64,000 nucleotides of DNA, taken from Arthrobacter methylotrophus (GTDB lineage Bacteria; Actinomycetota; Actinomycetes; Actinomycetales; Micrococcaceae). The notes beneath the pieces are model-generated. The model worked only from the letters and a program-made list of their open reading frames with translations, did no database searches and was not told the DNA's origin. Both the position numbers and the translations under genes were made by a program. The stretch lies in assembly GCF_039539965.1 (NCBI RefSeq), contig NZ_BAABED010000001.1:186001-250000 (forward strand). The letters are read 5' to 3'. Shown here one piece after another: positions 42,591 through 51,089 of the stretch. Each line of letters opens with the position of its first letter. Positions within the stretch are counted from its first letter, which is position 1.

Positions 42591-42806
42591 CTCACCGGCA
42601 ACGAGACACTGCTTCATTCCTGGGAATCGCTGGAGGGATCCATCCGGATGTCCATCATGTTCGCGGGGCTGGAAAAGGGCGTCAAGAACATGAGCGTCGA
42701 GCGCCACCACGACATTGTGGCCGCCATCGAAACCGGGGATGCGTCACTGGCCCGCAAGACCATCATCGAGCATATGGACAGCGCTGCCGCGGTGTTGGTC
42801 GCATAG
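42576..42806 (+). pseudogene. C-terminal fragment of a GntR/FadR-type regulator
   Basis: About 76 residues of an FCD effector domain remain: [37 protein letters not shown] and ARKTIIEHMDSAAAVL, ending TAG. The DNA-binding N-terminus and most of the FCD domain are missing at the junction with the DhaL remnant. FadR-type regulators often control polyol or sugar-acid operons, which fits the DhaL and RpiB neighbours. Confidence 0.65.
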
Positions 42807-42858
42807 GGGCTCGACGGCGGGTGCCCGCGGCGGCTTCTGCATCTGTCGCAAGAGAATC

Positions 42859-42870
42859 GTTACATGTAAC
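42859..42870. promoter_or_regulatory. Palindrome before the MazE-like gene
   Basis: The perfect 12-bp palindrome GTTACATGTAAC ends nine bases before the antitoxin ATG. Type II toxin-antitoxin complexes usually autoregulate through such a site. Confidence 0.55.
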
Positions 42871-42879
42871 ATTGATTTC

Positions 42880-43086
42880 ATGGCAGTTCGAGATCGGGTC
42901 GGCGAATACCGTAAGCGGATGCGCGAGCACGGCTTCCGTCCCATCCAGATATGGGTGCCGGACGTTCGGTCTCATGGGTTCGACGCCGAAGCCCACCGGC
43001 AGGCCGCTGCCGTGGCAGCTGCTGGACAGCACTCCGATGACCAAGAGTTCATCGAGGCTGTGGCAGCGTCCTGGGACGACGAGTGA
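42880..43086 (+). CDS. MazE/DUF3018-type antitoxin
   Basis: The 68-residue protein starts AVRDRVGEYRKRMREHGFRPIQIWVPDVR and has an acidic C-terminus (DDQEFIEAVAASWDDE), as in DUF3018 antitoxins that pair with MazF/PemK toxins. The N-terminus would bind DNA and the tail would wrap the toxin. Stop overlaps the toxin start by 4 bp. Confidence 0.82.
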   Translation: MAVRDRVGEYRKRMREHGFRPIQIWVPDVRSHGFDAEAHRQAAAVAAAGQHSDDQEFIEAVAASWDDE

Positions 43087-43409
43087 ACCGCGGCGAACTC
43101 TGGACAGTAGCCGGCGGCGTCTACGCCTCCAAGCCACGGCCAGCGCTTGTGATCCAGGATGACCGATTCGACGTCACCGATTCCGTTACGGTGCTTCCTC
43201 TGACAACAACCCTGATCGGTGCACCTCTCCTGCGGGTCGGTGTGTCCGCCTCGGAGCTGTCAGGCTTGCGGCAAGAAAGTCAGGTGATGATCGACAAGTT
43301 GACGACGGTACGCCGTTCCAACGTGCAAAGCCGGGTCGGCCGCTTGACGGCCGCTCAGCTCGTTGAGATTGAAAGGGCTTTGCTGGTATTCCTCGGCCTT
43401 GCCGGCTAG
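43083..43409 (+). CDS. MazF/PemK-type mRNA interferase toxin
   Basis: The 108-residue PemK-fold protein starts NRGELWTVAGG (RGEIW-type motif) and has KPRPALVIQDDRFD (catalytic Arg region), SVTVLPLTTT and SQVMIDKLTTVRRSNV. These are the family core. GTG start within the antitoxin stop (GTGA). The pair is a compact type II toxin-antitoxin module; the RNA target sequence cannot be read. Confidence 0.87.
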   Translation: MNRGELWTVAGGVYASKPRPALVIQDDRFDVTDSVTVLPLTTTLIGAPLLRVGVSASELSGLRQESQVMIDKLTTVRRSNVQSRVGRLTAAQLVEIERALLVFLGLAG

Positions 43410-43549
43410 CACAGCGTCCGAGCCCTCCGGCGGGCGTCCGCGACGGCGGCGCTCAACTTCGCGGTAACCGCGCCTCCGGTGGGGGTCACTGCCAGTACCC
43501 CTCACGGTAGAGACTCCCTCATTTTTCCGGCAGGTTATTTCCTTAACCC

Positions 43550-45004
43550 ATGACACACCCCGAAACCACGTTGCCGGCTCCGGTTCCCCCGTCGGACATG
43601 GCCGATGGCCCACGGGCACGCCTCACGCTCGCGATTGCGTCCCTGGGATTCTTTTTGATCACCTTGGATATCCTGATCGTCAACGTCGCGCTCACCAGTA
43701 TCGGGCGGGAACTCGGCGGCGGGCCGGCCGGGCTGCAGTGGGTCATCGACGGGTACACGCTGATGTTCGCCGCGTTGTTGCTGTTTGCAGGCAACCTGTC
43801 GGATCGGATCGGCGCGAAGACCGCGCTGGGATGGGGTATCGCGCTGTTCCTCGCGTCGTCGGTCGCCTGCGCACTAGCGCCGACGTCGGGGGTTCTCATT
43901 GCTGCCCGCTTCCTTCAAGGGGGAGCGGCATCCATCATGTTGCCGGCATCGATGGCACTGATTCGACAGGCCTTTCCGGATCCCCGCCGTCGGGCACACG
44001 CCCTCGGGATCTGGGCCGTCGGAGGGGCCGTCGCCGGCGCTGTCGGCCCCTTGGTCGGCGGCCTGCTCACCACGGTGAACTGGCGACTCGTGTTCGGCAT
44101 CAACCTTCCGGTCTGCATTGCGATGCTCGTACTTCTGGCCTCCGTTGCCACCTCGCCCCGCCGCCCCAGCCCTTTCGACTGGGCCGGTCAGGCCGCAGCG
44201 GTCGTCGCCCTGACCGCGTCGATGTACGGGCTCATCACGGGTGGTTCCGAGGGTTTCGGCACGGTGACCGTGGTGGCCAGCCTGGTGCTCGCAGCCCTCA
44301 GCCTTGCAGCTTTCCTCCTGATCCAGGCGCGCGTGCGGAACCCGATGATGCCCCTTGGGCTGTTTCGCTCCGCTGGCATGCGGATCTCCCTCTCGGTGGG
44401 ATTCGCGTTCATGATGGGCCACTTCGGGACGGTCTTTGTTGTCAGCCTCTTTCTCCAACAACACCTTGGCCTGACCCCACTTCAGGCTGGTTTCGCTTTC
44501 CTTCCTTCTGCGGCATTCAGCATCGTCGGCAACATCGTCAGCGGGAGCCTCTCGAACCGCTTCGGGACGCGGGTGCCCGTGGTGGTGGGGCTGACGTCCA
44601 TGGTTTGCGGGCTCGTCGCCATGCTCCTCACTGCGCCGCTTGGATCTCCGCTCCTCGTCGCATTGTTCCTGATCCTGACGGGTTCCGGCGGATCAATCGC
44701 GATGCCGCAAGTCACCGCCGTCGTCCTCGCAAGCGTGCCTGGCGACAAGGCGGGCACGGCAAGCGCAGTGTTCAACACATTCCGTCAGGTGGGCGGCGCC
44801 GTCGCGATCGCGGTTTTCGGCGCGCTGATCGCCGGCCGCGGCGGCTTCGTCCAAGGAATGCAGACGAGCTTCATTATCGCGGCGTCCCTGCTCCTGCTCA
44901 CCGCCATCGCGAGCCTTTTCATCCACGTTCCGGCCAGGGCTCAGGGGAACGCGCCGTCCCGCTCATTCATGCTCCGACGTAGGCCGCCAAGTGCTTGCCC
45001 GTGA
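43550..45004 (+). CDS. MFS drug exporter, DHA2 (14-TMS) type
   Basis: The 484-residue transporter has about 14 hydrophobic segments. Motif C-like GGAVAGAVGPLVGGLL sits in TMS5, the first loop reads LSDRIGAKTALGWG (motif A), and the first helix has LDILIVNVAL, typical of EmrB/QacA exporters. The ribosome-binding site is weak. The last 38 bases overlap the convergent UvrA-paralogue gene. Together these two suggest protection from a DNA-binding drug. Substrate not predictable. Confidence 0.88.
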   Translation: MTHPETTLPAPVPPSDMADGPRARLTLAIASLGFFLITLDILIVNVALTSIGRELGGGPAGLQWVIDGYTLMFAALLLFAGNLSDRIGAKTALGWGIALFLASSVACALAPTSGVLIAARFLQGGAASIMLPASMALIRQAFPDPRRRAHALGIWAVGGAVAGAVGPLVGGLLTTVNWRLVFGINLPVCIAMLVLLASVATSPRRPSPFDWAGQAAAVVALTASMYGLITGGSEGFGTVTVVASLVLAALSLAAFLLIQARVRNPMMPLGLFRSAGMRISLSVGFAFMMGHFGTVFVVSLFLQQHLGLTPLQAGFAFLPSAAFSIVGNIVSGSLSNRFGTRVPVVVGLTSMVCGLVAMLLTAPLGSPLLVALFLILTGSGGSIAMPQVTAVVLASVPGDKAGTASAVFNTFRQVGGAVAIAVFGALIAGRGGFVQGMQTSFIIAASLLLLTAIASLFIHVPARAQGNAPSRSFMLRRRPPSACP

Positions 45005-47369
45005 GGGTGGAACGAGCCTCGACGAGATCGGCTGGCGTGCCCTCGAAAACGACCTGTCCGCCGTCGTGGCCAGCGCCCGGGCCGAGGTCGATGATCCAGT
45101 CAGCGTGCGCCATGACTGCTTGGTGGTGTTCGATGACGATGACCGACTTCCCGGAGTCGACGAGCCGGTCGAGGAGGCCCAGCAGGTTCTCGACGTCCGC
45201 GAGGTGGAGGCCGGTGGTCGGTTCGTCGAGGACGTAGACATCGCCCTTCTCCGCCATCTGGGTGGCCAGCTTGACGCGCTGCCGTTCGCCGCCGGAGAGC
45301 GTGGTGAGCGGCTGCCCGAGCGTGAGGTAACCAAGTCCGACGTCGACCAGCCGGTCGAGGATCTTGTGGGCGGCAGGCGTGCGCGCCTCTCCTTCGCTGA
45401 AGAACTCCGCCGCCTCGGTCATGGACATCGCCAGGACGTCGGCGATGTTGCGACCGCCCAGCGTGTATTCGAGCACGGAGGCCTGGAAACGCCTGCCCTC
45501 GCACTCCTCACACGTGGACTCCACGGTCGCCATGACGCCCAGTTCGGTGAAAATCACCCCCGCGCCGTTGCAGCTGGGGCAGGCGCCTTCCGAATTGGAG
45601 CTGAACAGCGCAGGCTTCACGCCGTTGGCCTTCGCGAACGCTTTACGGATCGGCTCGAGCAGTCCGGTATAGGTCGCCGGGTTGCTGCGCCGCGAACCCT
45701 TGATCGCGGCCTGGTCGATGACCACCACACCTTCCCTGCCAGCTACGGAACCGTGGATCAGCGAGCTCTTCCCGGAACCCGCCACGCCCGTGACCACGCA
45801 GAGAACGCCCAGCGGCACGTCGACGTCGACGTCGCGGAGGTTGTGCGTCGAGGCGCCGCGCACCTCGAGGGCCCCCGACGACGTCCGGGCCGATTCCTTG
45901 AGCCGCGCCCTATCGTCGAGGTGCCGTCCGGTGATGGTGTCACTCTGCCGCAAGCCCTCCACGGTGCCCTCGAAGCAGACGCTACCGCCCTTGGTACCGG
46001 CGCCGGGACCAAGGTCGACCACGTGGTCGGCGATCGCGATGGTCTCCGGCTTATGCTCGACAACCAGCACCGTGTTGCCCTTGTCCCGGAGCTGCAGCAG
46101 CAGTTGGTTCATCTTTTCGATGTCGTGGGGATGCAGGCCAATGGTCGGCTCGTCGAAGACATACGTAATGTCGGTGAGGGACGAGCCGAGGTGGCGGATC
46201 ATTTTGGTTCGCTGTGCCTCGCCACCGGACAGCGTGCCGGCCGGCCGGTCCAAGGAGAGGTAACCCAGGCCGATTTCGGCGAACGAGTCGAGGAGGTGCC
46301 GCAGGCCCGCGAGAAGCGGCGCGACCGACGGTTCCTGGAGCCCCCGGACCCAGTCGGCCAGGTCGCTGATCTGCATTTGGCACAGCTCGGCGATGTTCTT
46401 GCCCTGGATCTTCGAGGACCGGGCCTCCGGGCTGAGCCGGGTGCCGTCGCACTCGGGGCAGGCTTGGAAAGTGATGGCGCGCTCCACGAAAGCCCGAACA
46501 TGCGGCTGCATCGCGTCCACGTCCTTGGAGAGCATCGACTTCTGGATCTTCGGTATCAAGCCCTCGTAGGTGAGGTTGATGCCTTCGACCTTGATCTTGG
46601 TCGGCTCCTTGTAAAGAAGGTCGTCCAACTCCCTCTTGGTGAACTTCGAGATCGGCTTGTCCATGTCGAAACCGACGCCGCTGAAAATGCGGCCATACCA
46701 GCCGTCCATGCTGTAGCCGGGGATGGTCAAGGCACCCCCGGCTAGCGACTTGCTGTCATCGTATAGCGCCGTGAGATCGAAATCGGAAACCGAGCCCATG
46801 CCTTCGCAGCGCGGACACATGCCGCCAAGATAGACCGCGTTCCGGACCACGCTCTTCTCGACCCTGCCGCCCTTATCCGTGCTCATCACCCCGCTCGCCT
46901 TTCGCGTCGGGACATTGAACGAGAACGCCGTGGGCGGCCCGACGTACGGCGAGCCAAGCCGGCTGAAGAGGATGCGCAGCATGGCGTTGGCATCAGTGGC
47001 CGTGCCGACAGTGGAACGGGGGTTCGCACCCATCCGCTCCTGGTCGACAATGATGGCCGTGGTAAGTCCCTCAAGCCGGTCGACGTCGGGCCGGGAGAGG
47101 TTCGGCATGAAACCCTGCACGAAGGCGCTGTACGTCTCGTTGATCATCCGCTGCGACTCGGCGGCGATCGTGGCGAACACGAGCGAACTCTTGCCCGAGC
47201 CGGAGACGCCAGTGAACACTGTCAGGCGGCGCTTCGGTATCTCAACGGTCACGTCCTTGAGGTTGTTCTCGCGCGCACCCTGGACCCGGATCAGATCGTG
47301 GGTGTCGGCAACATGCGTCTCAGGCGACTGTGTTTCCGTCCGCGCGTCCGTTCCGGTGGTAGTGCTCAT
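44967..47369 (-). CDS. UvrA paralogue (UvrA2-like, drug-resistance type)
   Basis: The 800-residue tandem ATPase has two Walker A motifs (GVSGSGKSSL near residue 58, GVAGSGKSSL near 520), two signatures (LSGGEAQR, LSGGERQR), and two Walker B boxes (VFDEPTIGLHPHD, VLDEPTTGLHLAD). Four CxxC pairs form zinc modules (CPRCEGMG, CPECDGTR, CPSCNGAG, CEECEGRR). It is shorter than housekeeping UvrA (about 950) and starts with a divergent N-terminus, as in the class II paralogues that protect antibiotic producers from intercalators. No UvrB or UvrC gene is near. Confidence 0.87.
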   Translation of the reverse strand: MSTTTGTDARTETQSPETHVADTHDLIRVQGARENNLKDVTVEIPKRRLTVFTGVSGSGKSSLVFATIAAESQRMINETYSAFVQGFMPNLSRPDVDRLEGLTTAIIVDQERMGANPRSTVGTATDANAMLRILFSRLGSPYVGPPTAFSFNVPTRKASGVMSTDKGGRVEKSVVRNAVYLGGMCPRCEGMGSVSDFDLTALYDDSKSLAGGALTIPGYSMDGWYGRIFSGVGFDMDKPISKFTKRELDDLLYKEPTKIKVEGINLTYEGLIPKIQKSMLSKDVDAMQPHVRAFVERAITFQACPECDGTRLSPEARSSKIQGKNIAELCQMQISDLADWVRGLQEPSVAPLLAGLRHLLDSFAEIGLGYLSLDRPAGTLSGGEAQRTKMIRHLGSSLTDITYVFDEPTIGLHPHDIEKMNQLLLQLRDKGNTVLVVEHKPETIAIADHVVDLGPGAGTKGGSVCFEGTVEGLRQSDTITGRHLDDRARLKESARTSSGALEVRGASTHNLRDVDVDVPLGVLCVVTGVAGSGKSSLIHGSVAGREGVVVIDQAAIKGSRRSNPATYTGLLEPIRKAFAKANGVKPALFSSNSEGACPSCNGAGVIFTELGVMATVESTCEECEGRRFQASVLEYTLGGRNIADVLAMSMTEAAEFFSEGEARTPAAHKILDRLVDVGLGYLTLGQPLTTLSGGERQRVKLATQMAEKGDVYVLDEPTTGLHLADVENLLGLLDRLVDSGKSVIVIEHHQAVMAHADWIIDLGPGAGHDGGQVVFEGTPADLVEARSTLTGKHLAAYVGA

Positions 47370-47464
47370 CGTGTCTCCATCTGTTACGCGGGACCGCGTT
47401 TGCGCTCTCCGTCGGCGTCTGGCTCTATCTAACCAGCTTCGAGTAGTACGTCCTTGGCGGTGAC

Positions 47465-47821
47465 TCAGGGATCCTGAAGCAGCCCGAGGACGTTGCCATC
47501 CGGATCGGTGACGGTTGCTACCAAACGGCCGCCACCGACGTCATGGGCTGCTTCCTTCACGGTGGCGCCCGCGGCGGTGACTTCCGCCAGCTTCGCCTCG
47601 ATGTCCGAAACGTGCCAGTACGCTACGGGCGAGGTCATTCCTTGCGGGCCGCCGCCCGGGACCAGCCCGATGTGCTGCCCCGCGGCATCGAAGCCAACGT
47701 AGTAGGGACCATCAGCTTGTGGTTGTATGCCAAGCAGGGCGGAGTACACGGCTTTCGCTGCGGCGAGATCGGAAACGGGATGCAGCACGGTCTTGATTCC
47801 CTCGGTGGAAGAACCGCTCAT
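47465..47821 (-). CDS. VOC-superfamily (glyoxalase-like) protein
   Basis: The 118-residue protein has two beta-alpha-beta-beta-beta halves: KTVLHPVSDLAAAKAVYSALLG and AYWHVSDIEAKLAEVTAAGATV, with a C-terminal VTDPDGNVLGLLQDP. Metal ligands would be the His/Glu positions at each half, though some are not obvious. AGGAGAAATC precedes the ATG. Function beyond family is unknown. Confidence 0.82.
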   Translation of the reverse strand: MSGSSTEGIKTVLHPVSDLAAAKAVYSALLGIQPQADGPYYVGFDAAGQHIGLVPGGGPQGMTSPVAYWHVSDIEAKLAEVTAAGATVKEAAHDVGGGRLVATVTDPDGNVLGLLQDP

Positions 47822-47939
47822 GATTTCTCCTGAAGTCGTTGCGGGACGAAGCTGTCGTGGACGGTGTTGTCCATGACCGCCATTCTAGGCGCGGGCAGTG
47901 AGAGGCGCTTCTCCAATCCTGACGGGTCTGGTTGCGGAC

Positions 47940-48413
47940 TTAGACCCCGCCCCCGAGGTGCTGGATCAACGCATCGAGAATCGGCACTTGGCCGCCAACC
48001 AATTTGGTACGGGCAACACTTGCCGTGGCCCAGACGGCGTCGTCGATCTCCGGGTAGCTCCGGACCACACCGGATCCCTTCGGCCACTCCAGGTCAAAGG
48101 TGTTGCTCACGATTTTCTCGGGGTCAAAGTCAGACTCTGCCGCGAAGGCCGTGATGAGCTTGCCCGACGGTTGCCGGAAGGTGCCCAGCTCGAGGTATCC
48201 GACGGCGGGTGCGGCAACGCCCATCTCTTCCGCGAATTCACGCTTGGCAGCCACCAGGGGATCCTCGTCTTCGAGGTATTCGCCCTTGGGGATGGACCAC
48301 GCGCGCTCATCCTTGCGGGCCCAGAATGGTCCGCCCATGTGAGCTATCCACACTTCCAGTTCCGCGTTGGGGCTCTCGCGGTACAAAAGGATTCCTGCGC
48401 TTCGAACGGTCAT
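47940..48413 (-). CDS. Nudix hydrolase
   Basis: The 157-residue protein starts MTVRSAGILLYRES and has WSIPKGEYLEDEDPLVAAKREFAEEMG, a Nudix box with KREFAEEMG in place of the REXXEE core. Such proteins cleave nucleoside diphosphate derivatives. I choose the internal Met as start because the upstream frame (from 48650) is unrelated and overlaps the DUF2630-like gene. Terminal segment ILDALIQHLGGGV. Confidence 0.83.
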   Translation of the reverse strand: MTVRSAGILLYRESPNAELEVWIAHMGGPFWARKDERAWSIPKGEYLEDEDPLVAAKREFAEEMGVAAPAVGYLELGTFRQPSGKLITAFAAESDFDPEKIVSNTFDLEWPKGSGVVRSYPEIDDAVWATASVARTKLVGGQVPILDALIQHLGGGV

Positions 48414-48435
48414 TGTATCCGCGTTTCTTCCGGTT

Positions 48436-48687
48436 TCAGCCGGTGTAGCCCTCCACCTGTTTGGGCGGCCGTGGTTTGGCGTCGTTCGGGTTCTCGCCGT
48501 ATTGCCTCTTGGCCCGCCGTTGCCGCAGCAAGTCCCAGCACTGATCCAAGTCCTGTTCGAGGTGCTCCAGCCTTGCGCGGTCAGGGGCATGCCCAGGGCC
48601 CGGTGGGGCTGCCTCTGCCTTTTCTCGGAGCTCCCGCTCCTCCTCCACAAGCGACTGGATACGGTCGAGAATGCCCTTTTCGTCCAT
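48436..48687 (-). CDS. DUF2630-family small protein
   Basis: The 83-residue protein is highly charged and largely helical (EKGILDRIQSLVEEERELREKAE, ARLEHLEQDLDQCWDLLRQRRAKR). A C-terminal tail ends KQVEGYTG. AAGGAC lies before ATG 48687; the 24 extra N-terminal residues of the longer frame look spurious. Likely coiled-coil; function unknown. Confidence 0.8.
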   Translation of the reverse strand: MDEKGILDRIQSLVEEERELREKAEAAPPGPGHAPDRARLEHLEQDLDQCWDLLRQRRAKRQYGENPNDAKPRPPKQVEGYTG

Positions 48688-48845
48688 GGAGTCCTTCTTC
48701 CTGAAGTAGCCGTTACCAGTCAGCGTAATGAGGTGCGCTGGGCGTGGCCAGAGGGGCACGTTGCCTGGACCATCCCGGCAACTTCCCGATTGCGGAATAC
48801 TTGGATTCAGGTCCAGGATTTCCGCAAGCGAAGGCGGTTTGAACC

Positions 48846-49457
48846 GTGAACGGTGAAAACAGTGCGTTCAGGCACCGGCTGGAGCGTGCCATGGAGCTGC
48901 GAACTCTGCGCGCCACCGGCATGACAGCCGAGGAAGAAGCCGAACTTGAGGCCGCCGAGGAAGAAGAGCGGCGGAAGCGCAAGAAGGTGGGCGACGCGGC
49001 GCGGGTCGAGTACTTGATCCGCGATGCCATGGCGCAAGGAAAGTTCGACAACCTGAAGTACTCAGGCAAGCCGATTCCCGGGCTGGGGGAGCGCTACGAT
49101 CCCGATTGGTGGGTCAAAGGCCTCATCCAGCGCGAGCACCTCAGCGGCCTGGGCCCCAAGGCCATCCTGCTGCGCACGGAAGACGCCGAATTGGATGCGA
49201 AGCTCGATGCCCTGTACTCAGAGACGCAAGTGCGCGAGGTGGTGGAGGACTTCAACGCCCGGGTCATCGACGCGCGCCGCCAGCTCCAGGGAGGACCTCC
49301 GGTGATCACAAAGACCCGCGACGTCGGCGTCGAGCTGGAGCGCTGGCGCGAGCGCCGGGCCGCTGCCCAGGCTGCCGCCGCGGCCCGGGAATCCCTGAAC
49401 CAGGACCTTGCGAGCAAACAGCCGTGGTGGCGCCGCATCTGGAACGGATCGGGCTAG
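48846..49457 (+). CDS. DUF1992 / DnaJ-homologue subfamily C member 28-like protein
   Basis: The 203-residue protein carries the conserved block VEYLIRDAMAQGKFDNLKYSGKPIPGL near residues 57-83. An acidic Glu/Arg-rich helical N-terminus precedes it, and an Ala/Arg/Glu-rich helix lies near the C-terminus. No J-domain is visible. It starts at GTG with GGCGG-type sequence just upstream. Function is not established for the family. Confidence 0.83.
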   Translation: MNGENSAFRHRLERAMELRTLRATGMTAEEEAELEAAEEEERRKRKKVGDAARVEYLIRDAMAQGKFDNLKYSGKPIPGLGERYDPDWWVKGLIQREHLSGLGPKAILLRTEDAELDAKLDALYSETQVREVVEDFNARVIDARRQLQGGPPVITKTRDVGVELERWRERRAAAQAAAAARESLNQDLASKQPWWRRIWNGSG

Positions 49458-49466
49458 GCCAGGCCG

Positions 49467-50270
49467 TCAGCGATTCGCTTGGGTGGTGAATGCGGGCGTT
49501 CCGGCCAGCCGGCCGCCGTCGACGGCCACAACGGTTCCAGTGACGAAAGACGATTGCTCTGAACAGAGCCAGAGGGCCGCGGCGGCGATATCGGCGGTTG
49601 TGCCGATCCGGCCCAGCGGAACAGCCGCAGCGACGCGCTCCCGGGCGGCTTGGCCCGCGCCTGCAAGCCGTTCGGTGAGGATGGGTCCGGGAGCGATCGC
49701 GTTGACCCGGATGCCTTCGGAGGCATAATCGAGCGCGGCAACCCGGGTGAGGCCCCCGACACCGAATTTGCTCGCCACGTAGCCGCTCATCCCGGCGACG
49801 CCTTGTTCGCCGGCCGTGGAGGACATGTTCACGATTGCCCCGCCGTTTCCGCCGGCCAGCATGAGCTCAATTTCGTATTTCAGGCAGAGGAACACTCCGC
49901 GAAGGTTTACTGAGACGGCACTGTCGAATTCCTCGCTCGCCCACTCGGCCAGCGGCGCCGGGATCCGCCCGCCGCCCGCGGCGTTGTTGACCGCCACATC
50001 GAGCCGGCTGAAACGGTCCCGGATCCGGGAGAGCAGGGCTTTCACGGAGTCCTCATTCCCCACGTCCGCGGTCATCGCCACGGCACTGCCGCCCGCCGAA
50101 GCGATCGCGGCGACCTTCTCGGACAAGCGCGCGCCGTCCCGGGCGGCAAGGACAACTTGTGCCCCGGCGCCGGCAAGCGCCATGGCGATCTCCGCACCGA
50201 TCCCGCGGCTGGCTCCGGTGACGAGCGCGACTTTGCCGGACAGCGGCCGGAGGGGATCCGCCGTCGTCAT
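49467..50270 (-). CDS. Short-chain dehydrogenase/reductase
   Basis: The 267-residue classical SDR has TGASRGIG cofactor motif (near residue 18), NNAAGG, and the catalytic triad in NMSSTAG (Ser), YVASKFG (Tyr, Lys). The C-terminal region reads IAPGPILTERL and SSFVTGTVVAVDGG. ATG 50270 overlaps the preceding membrane-protein stop by 4 bp, so the two are co-transcribed. NAD(P) preference and substrate unknown. Confidence 0.9.
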   Translation of the reverse strand: MTTADPLRPLSGKVALVTGASRGIGAEIAMALAGAGAQVVLAARDGARLSEKVAAIASAGGSAVAMTADVGNEDSVKALLSRIRDRFSRLDVAVNNAAGGGRIPAPLAEWASEEFDSAVSVNLRGVFLCLKYEIELMLAGGNGGAIVNMSSTAGEQGVAGMSGYVASKFGVGGLTRVAALDYASEGIRVNAIAPGPILTERLAGAGQAARERVAAAVPLGRIGTTADIAAAALWLCSEQSSFVTGTVVAVDGGRLAGTPAFTTQANR

Positions 50271-51010
50271 GGCGTTGCCCGGGTGGGGTGGGGCGCGCGC
50301 GATCGCGGCTCCCGGTTCGCGGCCGCCCGGGTGTGCGGCAGCAGGAACCCTACGGCAACTAGCCAGAGGAGGCCGCCGAAGCGCCCGATGGGAAGCAGGA
50401 ATTGCAGCGGCTCGATCGCCATGGACAGGAAGCTCAGTTCGGAGAGGGCGGCAAGGGCAAGGCCCGCCCAGGCCAACCAGCGGGGCACGAACCGCAGGAT
50501 CAGGGCCGGCACTGCGATGCCCGCCACCATCAAGCCGATTCCGACGACGAAGCCGACCCCTCCGGTGATGAACGCAAGGAACGCGAGGGCGTGGGTGAGC
50601 GTCGCATCCGTGGTGATTTCGGGCCGGCTCAAGAGCCACGTCACGGAACCCGAGAACATGAGGAAGATGGCCGCAGTGACGCCTCCGAAAAAGCCGATGG
50701 CCGGCCCGGGAACGCGCACGCCCAGCCGAAGCTGCCGGGCGTAGACGGTGGCGGCATAGATCCCCAGCGGCACTGCGGAGCCGAATTGGAGCATGCCGCC
50801 GACCCGCATCGCGGCAACGTTTTGCTGGAAGAAGGCGGCCACTTGCCCCGCCGGGGCGAAGGGCGAAACGAACGTTTGGCCGCCGCTCAGGATTGCGGAC
50901 GTGATGAGGCTGGCCAGGAAAATGCCCAGGCTGACGAGGGCAAGGATGCCGGGGTGCGGGCCGCCTTGCCTGGCCCGGCTGGCGTCACCGGGAATCGAAC
51001 GACTGCTCAT
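50267..51010 (-). CDS. Polytopic membrane protein (DUF4386-like)
   Basis: The 247-residue protein has six to seven hydrophobic segments (about 24-46, 66-86, 98-120, 132-155, 160-180, 185-205, 207-225). No catalytic motif is evident. I choose ATG 51010 (AAAGG seven bases before it); an upstream Met at 51052 is less likely. It diverges from the MarR gene and is followed by the SDR gene, so the pair may be regulated by that MarR protein. Confidence 0.72.
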   Translation of the reverse strand: MSSRSIPGDASRARQGGPHPGILALVSLGIFLASLITSAILSGGQTFVSPFAPAGQVAAFFQQNVAAMRVGGMLQFGSAVPLGIYAATVYARQLRLGVRVPGPAIGFFGGVTAAIFLMFSGSVTWLLSRPEITTDATLTHALAFLAFITGGVGFVVGIGLMVAGIAVPALILRFVPRWLAWAGLALAALSELSFLSMAIEPLQFLLPIGRFGGLLWLVAVGFLLPHTRAAANREPRSRAPHPTRATP

Positions 51011-51089
51011 GGCTGAACCTTTCGTAATTGCATCACTACTCAAATAGTTCACCTATGGAATTGTTCTGTCAAGCATGTATTCTGGATGC

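Noticed and set aside
41502..42710. DhaL-RpiB fusion enzyme
   Set aside because: The frame is open by chance across a decayed junction: the kinase half is missing and the linker has no family sequence. The isomerase has its own normal ATG start.
44991..46745. 584-residue open frame antisense to the UvrA paralogue
   Set aside because: The minus strand carries clear tandem ATPase motifs. The plus frame reads as low-complexity charged sequence with no ribosome-binding site.
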